DNA of 11,505 bases from CAZLBV01 sp964557845 (lineage in GTDB: Bacteria; Acidobacteriota; Aminicenantia; Aminicenantales; Aminicenantaceae). This document shows positions 1-7,214 of the stretch, piece after piece; the stretch's first letter is position 1; each line of letters opens with the position of its first letter. A model generated the notes under the pieces. The model saw nothing but the letters and a program-made list of their open reading frames with translations, did not search any database and was not told where the DNA came from. The translations under genes and the position numbers were made by a program. The stretch is from positions 1 to 11,505 of the forward strand of contig CAZLBV010000259.1 of the NCBI GenBank assembly GCA_964557845.1, read 5' to 3'.

Positions 1-2435
1 TCTGCCATGCCGTCCGATCCTACTTTCCAGGGAATCCAGACTAAACTGAAATGTCCAATGGTTATGTCACTTTTTCTGGGACGGATGATCTCTTCCTCAA
101 GATTAAGGTCTTCCGGACTTAACTTTCCCTGGAGGCGCTCGATCTCGGCAGCGGCTTCCTCTTCCAGATCATTAAGCTTTTGTTTTATGACCTCAACTTC
201 TTTTTTTGCCAGTTCGACGTCTTCTTTTTGACGGGCGGCTCTCCCAAGCCCCCGCATTCCGGTTGTGGCCCGGCCTATTGTTCCTGTGCTTACGGTTTTA
301 CGTCCGAATAGAGCCCCGAGAATGGTAGCTCCAAAAGAGATTGCCGTCTGTACTTTTTCCTGACCGTATTGAGATGATTCTTTTTCTACCCGGAGTTGAG
401 CTTTGCGCAGCTGTTCTTCCAGAGAGGCGATCTTGGGGGAATATTTGGCCCTTAGTTTTTCTACTTCCAAGTCACGATTTTCATGGGCCAGGTGGAGGAT
501 CCTGGCTCTAAAATCCCTTTCATTTTCACCCGGATCAGAGTATAGATCAAGGTCAGGGCTGCTCCAGATCTTAAGTGTTTGATTTTGGTAAAAATAACTT
601 TCAAGACTTTGTGCCCATTTTTTATAGCTTGATTCCTGCCCGGCAGCAGGATTCAGATCGGAAAAAGAAGCATTGGGTTGAGCTTGTTCCAATAAAAAAG
701 GTTTCTTATTTATGAATAAATTTCCTTCTTTCCAGGGTATGATACTTTCGCTTTCCGGTAGTGCTGCCAGTATAGAATATGTGTCCCAGCGGTCGATCTG
801 TGCTTTTGTGTTCACAAAATGAAGACGGCCAGTTCCAAGAAGAGCCGGTCGATAAACCAGTCTTTCTTCCTCAGTGACAGCTTCTTTTAAGGGAGCATAA
901 GATTGCTTGATTTTAACCGGAAGAATAATCTCTGTTTTAATCTTGTCTATCTTTTCCTTCGGGGCCGAGGGAGCAGGAATTTTTTGAGTCTCTGGTTCCG
1001 GACGTGATAGATCAAATTGTTTAAGGCGCTCTGCCATTAAGCTATTGATCTGTTCCCGAGTGAGGGGGCCCCTAAGGTAAGAGAGAGCCCAGCGTGAATA
1101 GAACAGGGTTGGATGGTTCTCGTGGACGTTATGCATATAGAAAACTCTTTTTTGCAGTCCGGAAAGGATCTTGTCGATCTCTGAACGATCGAAAGAACCG
1201 CCTGAGGTGGTGGAAACTCCTTCCAGTCCATCCAGAACCCGTTCCTTGTCCCGCTCGGTCTGCAGACGTCCTATGAACCAGGTCCCGGAATTGGCCAAAC
1301 CTTTATAATCAAGATCGACCGGATTTTGGGTGGACAGCACGATCCCGAGTCCGAAAGCCCTGGCCTGTTTTAACAAAGTAAGCATGGGAGTTTTAGAGGG
1401 AGGAGAAGCGGTGGGTGGGAAATAACCAAAGATCTCATCCATGTAGAGTAAAGCCCGCAAAGAACTGGTGCCAGATTGAGTTCTCATCCAGGTGACCACT
1501 TCGTTCAGCAGAGTTGTAACGAAGAACATACGTTCTTGATCGGATAGATGAGCGATGGAAAAGATGGATACCCGCGGTTTTCCTTGGACAGTGTAGAGCA
1601 TTCTTTGGATATTTAATGGTTCACCATTCATCCAAGCTGAAAATCCCGGTGACGCCAAAAGATTATTCAACCGCATGGCTAGATCCATTCTTTCAGATGA
1701 AGGGAAGAAGGATTCCAGAGAAAACACTCCGATCTTTTTAAAAGGAGGGGCTTGGATGGCTTGGATAATCCTTTCCAGGGAAAGGCCGATTCCGCTAGTC
1801 CAGGCTTCCTGAAAAATATTGGACAGAAGAATATGCTCACGACTGCGGATCGGATCAGCCGTAATGCCGGCTAGAGTCAGTATCCCGGAAACAGCAGATA
1901 AGATCCTATCTCGTATTGTGTCCGGATCACGGAGTAAAGTAGGAGGGGGTGCTTCAAAAGAAGTCATCAGGGATATGGGCATTCCGGCATTACTGCCGGG
2001 AGTAAAGATATTAATATCGACAGATTGTCTGTATTTTGCGATTCTGCTTTTATCTTGACCCCAATCTGCCAGGCCTGTAAGCCATTTTTTCGCTTCTTCA
2101 CCCGCATATTTATCCGGAGTCATTCCTTTTCTCATAGCTTCACTTTCTTCGATCCAGGGACGGAAATCAGATGGATTCAATTCCGGAAAGGTCAGCATGA
2201 GGTTTCCCATATCTCCTTTGGGGTCGATGACCAGAGCAGGTATGCCGTCAATTGCCGCTTCCTCTAAAAGAGAAACACATAGACCGGTTTTACCGCTTCC
2301 GGTCATTCCCATACAGACAGCATGAGTTGTCAGGTCTTTGGAGTCGTACAGTAAAAGATTGTCTTTTTGGATCCCTTTTCCACGGTCATATATCTTGCCC
2401 AGGTAAAAGGCGCCTAATTTCTCATAGTTATCCAT
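1..2435 (-). CDS. HerA/VirD4-like P-loop ATPase, 3'-truncated by window edge
   Basis: The frame is open for 811 codons from ATG 2435 to the left edge with no stop, so the C-terminus is missing. The start is preceded by GGAGG (2445-2449), nine bases upstream. Walker A is GMTGSGKT (residues 43-50), followed by a VIDPKGD segment (69-75) typical of HerA/VirD4 proteins. Walker B is LLYMDE (329-334), then a sensor-like LSTQNP (367-372) and an arginine-rich GRLQTERDKERV (389-400). These place it in the DUF87/HerA/TraG-like group of hexameric DNA- or protein-pumping ATPases. The C-terminal half is unusual: charged coiled-coil segments (about 652-692 and 736-785) flank a Gly-rich, partly hydrophobic stretch (about 698-732). 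No NurA nuclease or conjugation gene is visible; downstream genes would lie beyond the left edge. The family call is firm, but the substrate is unknown. Confidence 0.88.
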   Translation of the reverse strand, partial: MDNYEKLGAFYLGKIYDRGKGIQKDNLLLYDSKDLTTHAVCMGMTGSGKTGLCVSLLEEAAIDGIPALVIDPKGDMGNLMLTFPELNPSDFRPWIEESEAMRKGMTPDKYAGEEAKKWLTGLADWGQDKSRIAKYRQSVDINIFTPGSNAGMPISLMTSFEAPPPTLLRDPDTIRDRILSAVSGILTLAGITADPIRSREHILLSNIFQEAWTSGIGLSLERIIQAIQAPPFKKIGVFSLESFFPSSERMDLAMRLNNLLASPGFSAWMNGEPLNIQRMLYTVQGKPRVSIFSIAHLSDQERMFFVTTLLNEVVTWMRTQSGTSSLRALLYMDEIFGYFPPTASPPSKTPMLTLLKQARAFGLGIVLSTQNPVDLDYKGLANSGTWFIGRLQTERDKERVLDGLEGVSTTSGGSFDRSEIDKILSGLQKRVFYMHNVHENHPTLFYSRWALSYLRGPLTREQINSLMAERLKQFDLSRPEPETQKIPAPSAPKEKIDKIKTEIILPVKIKQSYAPLKEAVTEEERLVYRPALLGTGRLHFVNTKAQIDRWDTYSILAALPESESIIPWKEGNLFINKKPFLLEQAQPNASFSDLNPAAGQESSYKKWAQSLESYFYQNQTLKIWSSPDLDLYSDPGENERDFRARILHLAHENRDLEVEKLRAKYSPKIASLEEQLRKAQLRVEKESSQYGQEKVQTAISFGATILGALFGRKTVSTGTIGRATTGMRGLGRAARQKEDVELAKKEVEVIKQKLNDLEEEAAAEIERLQGKLSPEDLNLEEEIIRPRKSDITIGHFSLVWIPWKVGSDGMA

Positions 2436-2444
2436 CTCCTGTTT

Positions 2445-2449
2445 CCTCC
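2445..2449 (-). promoter_or_regulatory. Shine-Dalgarno of the HerA-like ATPase gene
   Basis: On the minus strand GGAGG lies nine bases before ATG 2435. A second AGGAG directly abuts the ATG and is too close to function. The site fixes the start of the ATPase gene. Confidence 0.7.
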
Positions 2450-2550
2450 ATTGTTAGATTAATCCGGTTCTATCACCCGGTATATAGATCATGTTTGATA
2501 TGATAGCTTAATTTAGGTCATTGTTTAAGTGAATTTTTTGTTCTGTTTTT

Positions 2551-2793
2551 TTGCTTCTTGTTTTAGAGATAACGATAAATTCCAAAGATTTTATCCTTCC
2601 TGACAATATAATCAATGTTGTGCTGAAGAAGGTTGTCGGTGTGCAGGGCACAGTTGAACTTTGTCAGAAGATCAAGGCAGAATTTGACAGAACAGCCGAT
2701 CTTTCTTATATTAATAACAAGAAAATAAATATATTTTTGATTCATTTATTTGCAGACAGTAAAAAATTAGTTAGTCTGTCCCGCTCTTATTAA
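2551..2793 (+). CDS. doubtful 80-residue hypothetical ORF or gene remnant
   Basis: The frame opens with TTG and has no visible Shine-Dalgarno. The translation resembles no family I know. Its middle part (about residues 27-53, around VVGVQGTVELCQKIKAEFD) has a protein-like mix of residues, while the end is poor. The one point in its favour is a terminator-like hairpin starting eight bases after the stop. It could equally be the tail of a decayed gene or chance. An opposing open frame at 2563-2745 is weaker still. Confidence 0.2.
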   Translation: MLLVLEITINSKDFILPDNIINVVLKKVVGVQGTVELCQKIKAEFDRTADLSYINNKKINIFLIHLFADSKKLVSLSRSY

Positions 2794-2801
2794 TAATGAT
2801 T

Positions 2802-2822
2802 GAGGGAGAAATCTCCCTCTTT
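2802..2822 (+). terminator. hairpin resembling an intrinsic terminator
   Basis: GAGGGAGA (2802-2809) and TCTCCCTC (2812-2819) are a perfect inverted repeat. Realistically this forms a 7-bp GC-rich stem with an AAAT loop, followed by only three T (2820-2822). The short T tract makes this a modest intrinsic terminator. On the plus strand it would end any transcript of the doubtful ORF at 2551-2793 and insulate the acetyltransferase gene. Confidence 0.45.
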
Positions 2823-2849
2823 GACGCCATTATACCTGGATTTTAAATC
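2821..2849 (+). promoter_or_regulatory. possible promoter for the acetyltransferase gene
   Basis: TTGACG (2821-2826) is followed 17 bases later by TAAATC (2844-2849), or at 16 bases by TTAAAT. The -35 match is good and the -10 is mediocre. Initiation here would give a leader of about 85-100 bases containing part of the 2834-2866 dyad and the two AGATAACGAT-like elements near 2900. Confidence 0.25.
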
Positions 2850-2866
2850 GGGTGAATGATCCAGGT
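2834..2866. repeat. 8-bp inverted repeat, 17-nt loop
   Basis: ACCTGGAT (2834-2841) and ATCCAGGT (2859-2866) are perfect reverse complements, 17 bases apart. There is no following T run, so a terminator is unlikely. It may be an operator or a leader RNA structure for the acetyltransferase gene. Confidence 0.4.
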
Positions 2867-2895
2867 TAGTGATATGAAAAAATCAAATTAAAATG

Positions 2896-2917
2896 ATCGT
2901 TATCTTAGAGAAACGAT
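2896..2917. repeat. imperfect dyad of AGATAACGAT-like elements
   Basis: ATCGTTATCT (2896-2905) is the exact reverse complement of AGATAACGAT at 2567-2576. It is followed three bases later by AGAAACGAT (2909-2917), the same word with one T missing. Together they make an operator-like dyad just upstream of the acetyltransferase ribosome-binding site. A regulator-binding role is inferred. Confidence 0.35.
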
Positions 2918-2927
2918 AATGGTAGAA

Positions 2928-2933
2928 AGGAGG
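2928..2933 (+). promoter_or_regulatory. strong Shine-Dalgarno of the GNAT gene, misplaced for its ATG
   Basis: AGGAGG ends at 2933. The first in-frame ATG is at 2960, a 26-base gap that is much too long. An in-frame ATT at 2939-2941 lies five bases after the site, at near-ideal spacing. No in-frame ATG, GTG or TTG occurs between the upstream stop TAG (2906-2908) and 2960. Translation may therefore start at AUU, adding the residues LEKQHT after the initiator. Confidence 0.65.
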
Positions 2934-2959
2934 TTAACATTTTAGAAAAACAACATACT

Positions 2960-3526
2960 ATGAAGGATGGAAGCCAGTTAACGATCCGGGAATTAACTCT
3001 GGCGGATCTGGATCATTTAATGGAGTTTTATGTGTCCCTTCCTAACCAAGATCGCAAATACCTGCGTATCGATGTTACCGATAGGGAATTAGTCAAACAA
3101 AGGGTCATTGATGCAGTGAATAAAAAGGATATCCGGATGGCCGCTTGGCATGACGGTAAAATAATCGGAAGTGGTGCTCTTGAACTCGGCCGGGATGACT
3201 GGAAAAAGGGCACAGGCGAACTTAGATTGATCATATCAAATGAATTCCAGCGGAAGGGAGTCGGGACCCTCCTTGCCAGAGAGATTTATCATCAGGCCGC
3301 TGAAAAGGGAGTTAAAAGAGTTGTGGTGAAAATGCTGCGTCCTCAGAAAGCCGCTCGAAGCATATTTAAAAAGTTGGGATTCGACCATGAAGCTGTTGTT
3401 TCTGATTATGTTTTGGATCAGTCTGGACGGCCTCAGGATCTGTTGATCATGACCTGTAATATGGATAATTTTTGGAAGGAATTGGAACATGTCTATGGTG
3501 ACTCTGATTGGAGACGGTGCAGATAA
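2960..3526 (+). CDS. GNAT-family N-acetyltransferase
   Basis: The 188-residue product is a single GNAT domain that would transfer an acetyl group from acetyl-CoA to an unidentified amine. The acetyl-CoA-binding motif A is QRKGVG (97-102), preceded by the ELRLIIS strand (87-93). KAARSIFKKLGF (130-141) is the usual motif B. The N-terminal IRELTLADLDHLMEFY (9-24) and LRIDVTDRE (35-43) fit a GNAT subgroup found widely in anaerobes. The ATG at 2960 is the first conventional start, but the strong Shine-Dalgarno favours an in-frame ATT at 2939 that would add seven residues. It stands alone, with a dyad-rich leader upstream and the convergent symporter gene downstream. The substrate cannot be told from sequence; acetylation of a protein or small molecule is possible. 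Confidence 0.9.
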   Translation: MKDGSQLTIRELTLADLDHLMEFYVSLPNQDRKYLRIDVTDRELVKQRVIDAVNKKDIRMAAWHDGKIIGSGALELGRDDWKKGTGELRLIISNEFQRKGVGTLLAREIYHQAAEKGVKRVVVKMLRPQKAARSIFKKLGFDHEAVVSDYVLDQSGRPQDLLIMTCNMDNFWKELEHVYGDSDWRRCR

Positions 3527-3630
3527 CCTGAAATATTCCATCACAGTTTCATCCCCCAAGAGTTCCTATTTGCAGCAACCTTGGGAATTCATTCTCCTTA
3601 AGGATGGTTGGATGGGTAGGATCGGAAATT

Positions 3631-5736
3631 CTATTTTATTGATGTCATTACCCAGAGTAAGAATATGATTACACCCACAAGGATCCAGCTTCCGCCGAAA
3701 CCGATATAATCCCATTTTCCAGGTTTCATGATTTCCCAGTTTGATCTGGGGAAGAGTTTGTCTTTAGAAAATTTTCCCGGATTTTTATAGGATTCTGCCA
3801 ACGCTTTTTCTTCTTCTTCGTCTGTTTTCTGCACAGGAGTGTGCATTTTGGCAAAAAATCCATCAAGATGGGTTTTCTCAACCGGTTTGGTCACAAAAGA
3901 GATCAGGAAGAGGAGAATAAAAGGAAAAATGGCGTCGAAAAAAAAGCGGGTGGCGACCAATTGAGATTTCTTGAACCCGGAAAAATCAATGCCAAACCAG
4001 CTTAAGACCCAGATTTCGGCCTGGAACCGTCCGATGCCAATTTTAGGAGACATAGGATCAGATGGATCTACGCGGGCCACGTGTTCAAAAAATATGCCGG
4101 TCGGTTCGATAATATGCAGTTTTTCGATAGATTGTCCGATATGCTCCGCCAGACCATTTTCAACATCTTCTCTAAGGGCTCCGGTTGTGATCGTAATGGT
4201 TTGCGGCCGGGTTTGGACAAGGAATTTTTGATTGTTTTTAGCCCAATCAAGGCTGGTAAAAAGGTTGGGGATAACAGCATATATGATGAGACAAATAATT
4301 ACCTGAACAAAGACAGCAGTTTTGGTGAGGCGTCGCCAGATAAAGCCGAGCCAGATAGACGCCCCGAAGATAGCAGGTATGGAGATGATGTATTTAAATA
4401 GTTCCAGAAGATTATCGATAAAAAGGGCGACGCCAATACCTCCGAACAATGTTACAGCAATTGCGACTCGGCCTACATTCAGATAATGTTTTTCTGATTT
4501 CCCCGGGCGGAAGGGCTCATAGAGATTTTTGATGAACAAAGCGGAATAGGATACCGCACCTGCATCCAATGTAGACATATTGGCAGCCAGGATGCCGATA
4601 AGCATGAGTCCAACCCCCCCCGGAAAAAGGAGATCTTTGGTCATATAACCCCAGATAAGATCAGGATCATGTATAGCTCCCATATAAAGGCCGATGGCCA
4701 GGAGCCCGGCCAAGGCCCAAAAGATCATAATAAATCTTTTAAAGAACATCCCGCAGATCATACCAAAGCGCGCGGTCATCTCGTTTTTTGCGGAACCGGC
4801 TGTGGCCATGCCAGGTGCAACCGCGATTATGGAAACCAAGTTAGCCAGAACCATCCCCAAAATGGTGTACCAAGCATATTCGCTTACGGAAACTGAGCCG
4901 AAAAGCTCGAACATATAATCTGGAACAGAAGCGTGCAGTCCCGAAAAACCTCCGATTTTGTGCAGCCCTATCGGGATAAGGATTAGAGAAAATGTGATTA
5001 TCAGGACCCCCTGAATGGCATCTGTTATAGCGGCAGCCCTGAATCCACCCAGCATAGTGTAGATGCTGACGATGACTGCATAAATAAAATAAAAGAATAC
5101 TGGATTGGTATAAGACACAAAGGACCGCAGGTCTCCATGTTTATTTTTTTCATTTAAGAGTTCATAGCGGATCTTCTCTTCAGGAGATAGTCCCTGTTCA
5201 ATTTTATCGCTTAACAGCCTGTATTCATGGAATTGTTCGATGCTCAGGCGTTCTTCGACTGAAAGTTTCTCCAAAGGCTTCGGAGTCATGGCCATCATGG
5301 TTTTCGCGGCGACCATGTAGCCGACTCCTCCCCCCAGAATAGATAGTAGAAGTATAAAGACCGCATAACTTCCGCCCAGGTTTTTGCTTTTAAATCGTTC
5401 CGTGAAATAATCTCCGATGGTGGTCAGGCGAACGCGGCGGAAGAAAAAAGTTGAAAACCAGTAAAAAGGCGTAAGGAAAAGGACCAGATATTGGATCCAC
5501 ATGCCCCCGATTCCCTGGCGGTAGATCTCCCGGGATACTGCTACGGCCTGGTCAGCGTTGGTCGAGTTCCCGAAATTTAAAAAAAACTGATAGGTTTTTC
5601 CCAGCTTACGGCCGGCCAGAAAAAAATCTCCGGTATCTTTGGTTCTACGTCCGGCCCATCTTCCCAGCCATAAAATAACCCCGATATAGACAATGATCAG
5701 GACAATGTCTAAAAAATGAAGGCCGAAGATATACAT
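3631..5736 (-). CDS. sodium:solute symporter (SSS family), long form
   Basis: This 701-residue inner-membrane protein has the SSS (LeuT-like) fold. Its first helix is about residues 8-26, followed by GDFFLAGRKLG (36-46), NFGNSTNADQ (54-63), TMLGGFRAAAITDAIQG (227-243), and the helix-8 segment AANMSTLDAGAVSYSA (384-399) that in relatives forms the Na2 site (here S388, T389). It probably couples sodium entry to solute uptake; the solute is unknown. Typical members have about 450-600 residues. The extra length is a charged helical insert (about 152-207), a soluble-looking stretch before the penultimate helix (about 495-590) and a charged tail (618-672) before the last helix (about 678-698). No good Shine-Dalgarno precedes ATG 5736. 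A run of eight G (4614-4621) lies in the coding strand. It is divergent from the HD-GYP gene. Confidence 0.92.
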   Translation of the reverse strand: MYIFGLHFLDIVLIIVYIGVILWLGRWAGRRTKDTGDFFLAGRKLGKTYQFFLNFGNSTNADQAVAVSREIYRQGIGGMWIQYLVLFLTPFYWFSTFFFRRVRLTTIGDYFTERFKSKNLGGSYAVFILLLSILGGGVGYMVAAKTMMAMTPKPLEKLSVEERLSIEQFHEYRLLSDKIEQGLSPEEKIRYELLNEKNKHGDLRSFVSYTNPVFFYFIYAVIVSIYTMLGGFRAAAITDAIQGVLIITFSLILIPIGLHKIGGFSGLHASVPDYMFELFGSVSVSEYAWYTILGMVLANLVSIIAVAPGMATAGSAKNEMTARFGMICGMFFKRFIMIFWALAGLLAIGLYMGAIHDPDLIWGYMTKDLLFPGGVGLMLIGILAANMSTLDAGAVSYSALFIKNLYEPFRPGKSEKHYLNVGRVAIAVTLFGGIGVALFIDNLLELFKYIISIPAIFGASIWLGFIWRRLTKTAVFVQVIICLIIYAVIPNLFTSLDWAKNNQKFLVQTRPQTITITTGALREDVENGLAEHIGQSIEKLHIIEPTGIFFEHVARVDPSDPMSPKIGIGRFQAEIWVLSWFGIDFSGFKKSQLVATRFFFDAIFPFILLFLISFVTKPVEKTHLDGFFAKMHTPVQKTDEEEEKALAESYKNPGKFSKDKLFPRSNWEIMKPGKWDYIGFGGSWILVGVIIFLLWVMTSIK

Positions 5737-5759
5737 TCTATTTTTATCTGGACTTATGT

Positions 5760-5788
5760 TTTTTACATAGTATTAAGTGTAATGTCAA
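5760..5788 (-). promoter_or_regulatory. possible promoter of the symporter gene
   Basis: On the minus strand a perfect TTGACA (5788-5783) is followed at 17 bases by TAAAAA (5765-5760), or at 15 bases by TGTAAA. The -35 is good and the -10 poor. Its place, about 25-50 bases before ATG 5736, would suit a short leader. Confidence 0.3.
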
Positions 5789-5814
5789 CCGAGTAATACA
5801 TTGAAAATTTTAAA

Positions 5815-5829
5815 AAGTTTTGTTAACTT
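5815..5829. repeat. small dyad upstream of the HD-GYP gene
   Basis: AAGTT (5815-5819) and AACTT (5825-5829) form a 5-bp inverted repeat with a TTGTT loop, eleven bases before ATG 5841. The spot where a Shine-Dalgarno would be expected has none. The site is short and AT-rich, so it may be chance. Confidence 0.2.
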
Positions 5830-5840
5830 AATTTTTTATT

Positions 5841-7172
5841 ATGTCCAGACATCCGATTGATCTATTCAAAAATATACGATCTAAAGTTACCATATTTGTT
5901 CTTTTATTGCTCACAGCCATCACCTTGGCGGCTTATGCTGTCATGGTTCATATCATGCGGGATAGGGTTTTAAATGAAGTCCTAAAGAGGGCCGGATCTC
6001 TGACCCGCAGTATTGCCTCAGTTGCCGGTTATAATTTCATTTCCCAGGACCTGCTGGGTTTGGATACGCTAGTTTTTAAAGTCAAGAGCTCAAATCAGGA
6101 TGTGGAGAGTATCGCGATTATTGATATGCAAGATACAATTCTCGTCCACAGCGACCTGCATAAAGCAAGAGAAACTTATATCCCTACGATTGGGAGTTTT
6201 TATGGAGCCTCTGGGGATGGTACTTCCATCAGATTGATAAAAGACAGGAATAATGATGTTTTTGAGATCATGAGTCCAGTCGTATTTATGAATAGAAATC
6301 TGGGAAAAGTAGTTTTGAGTATTAATAAGACCACTATTTATGCTGCCCAAAAACAGGTTCAAAGGAATATAGCTTTAGTATTTGCAGTTATTCTTCTGGT
6401 CGGTATACTCGGTAGCGTTATTCTTTCTTCATTTTTGACCCGGCCCATAAAAGAGCTTAATTCTGGGGTGGAAGATTTAAAAAATGGAAAGAATTCCAAT
6501 CAATTAAAAATATATTCTCAGGATGAGCTGGGAAGATTAACCCAAAGTTTTAACGAAATGTCCCTCCTAATAACGACTCAAAAAGAGGAGCTAAGTAAAT
6601 ATGCAGAGGATCTTGAAAAGTCTTATGTTGCAACGGTTAAAGTTCTTTCCGCTGCGATAGAGGCCAGAGATCATTACACTCTGGGTCATTCGACCCGGGT
6701 ATCAAAACTATCCGTCGAGATCGGAAAGGAAATGAATTTAACCAAGGAACAACTCGAAGACCTAGAGATAGCATGTCTCTTTCATGATGTGGGCAAGATC
6801 AAGATCCCGGATTCCATCTTGCTTAAAAAGGGAAAATTGAATGCATCTGAATTCAGAGAGATGAAACGCCATCCTGAATATGGCGCTGAAATATTAAGTA
6901 AAGCTTCTTCCTTGTTGAAATATATCCCCGCAGTGAAGCATCATCATGAGTGGTTTAACGGAGCAGGGTACCCTGACGGATTAAGCGGTGAGAAGATTCC
7001 TGTCCCTGCCGCCATCATTTCTTTGGCTGATGTTTTTGATGCCATGACCTCAGACCGCCCATATAGGAAAGCGCTATCCGTTAAAGAATCTTTGCGAATA
7101 ATGAGAGATTTAGCCGGTATACAATTCGCATCGGATCATGTTGAGATCTTCTTGAAATTATATGCGTTGTAA
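5841..7172 (+). CDS. membrane sensor HD-GYP cyclic-di-GMP phosphodiesterase
   Basis: This 443-residue protein has a transmembrane helix (about 15-37), a periplasmic Cache-like sensor (about 38-175), a second helix (about 176-198), a HAMP linker with DELGRLTQSFNEM (228-240), then an HD-GYP domain (about 262-443). Catalytic residues are visible: H283, the HD pair H315-D316 in FHDVGKI, K319, H344, H368-H369-E370, the GYP element G376-Y377-P378 in NGAGYPDG, and D397. All expected metal ligands seem present, so degradation of cyclic di-GMP in response to an envelope signal is likely. The late GIQFA (426-430) replaces the more usual FD. ATG 5841 has no clear Shine-Dalgarno, but it places the first helix correctly and no better in-frame start exists. 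The TPR lipoprotein gene follows after 42 bases and is probably co-transcribed. Confidence 0.92.
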   Translation: MSRHPIDLFKNIRSKVTIFVLLLLTAITLAAYAVMVHIMRDRVLNEVLKRAGSLTRSIASVAGYNFISQDLLGLDTLVFKVKSSNQDVESIAIIDMQDTILVHSDLHKARETYIPTIGSFYGASGDGTSIRLIKDRNNDVFEIMSPVVFMNRNLGKVVLSINKTTIYAAQKQVQRNIALVFAVILLVGILGSVILSSFLTRPIKELNSGVEDLKNGKNSNQLKIYSQDELGRLTQSFNEMSLLITTQKEELSKYAEDLEKSYVATVKVLSAAIEARDHYTLGHSTRVSKLSVEIGKEMNLTKEQLEDLEIACLFHDVGKIKIPDSILLKKGKLNASEFREMKRHPEYGAEILSKASSLLKYIPAVKHHHEWFNGAGYPDGLSGEKIPVPAAIISLADVFDAMTSDRPYRKALSVKESLRIMRDLAGIQFASDHVEIFLKLYAL

Positions 7173-7202
7173 ACCTTTAATTATTTCGTGATTGAAGATG
7201 AT

Positions 7203-7207
7203 AAGGA
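7203..7207 (+). promoter_or_regulatory. Shine-Dalgarno deciding the lipoprotein start
   Basis: AAGGA lies seven bases before ATG 7215. The upstream in-frame GTG at 7188 has no such site and would put acidic residues ahead of the signal peptide, so 7215 is preferred. Confidence 0.6.
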
Positions 7208-7214
7208 TATAAAT

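Larger units (their letters stand above)
2436..2938. other. 503-bp gene-poor intergenic region with hairpins and repeated elements
   Basis: This AT-rich stretch separates the divergent ATPase and acetyltransferase genes. It should contain both promoters. It also holds one doubtful 80-codon ORF (2551-2793), a terminator-like hairpin (2802-2822), an 8-bp dyad with a 17-nt loop (2834-2841 and 2859-2866), and three AGATAACGAT-like elements (2567-2576; inverted at 2896-2905; 2909-2917 with one base missing). No tRNA or known riboswitch was recognised. It could be a decayed gene, a small-RNA locus or simply a long regulatory region. Confidence 0.6.

Noticed and set aside
1094..2503. Several plus-strand open frames of 60-83 codons opposite the ATPase gene
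   Set aside because: They are shadows of the continuous minus-strand ATPase frame, with no motifs of their own.
2563..2745. 60-codon minus-strand frame in the intergenic region
   Set aside because: No Shine-Dalgarno, no recognisable motif and AT-driven composition.
2436..2938. Riboswitch, tRNA or CRISPR repeat in the intergenic region
   Set aside because: No cloverleaf, no regularly spaced repeats and no riboswitch core I could recognise; only isolated dyads and the three short elements.
3236..3559. 107-codon minus-strand frame over the acetyltransferase gene
   Set aside because: The plus-strand frame has full GNAT motifs; the antisense product looks random and lacks a ribosome-binding site.
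3555..3585. CCCAAG/CTTGGG hairpin between the convergent GNAT and symporter genes as a terminator
   Set aside because: Only six base pairs with a 19-nt loop and no T run on either side; too weak to call.
7188..7214. GTG 7188 as start of the TPR lipoprotein
   Set aside because: No Shine-Dalgarno, and it adds acidic residues before the signal peptide; ATG 7215 has AAGGA at seven bases.
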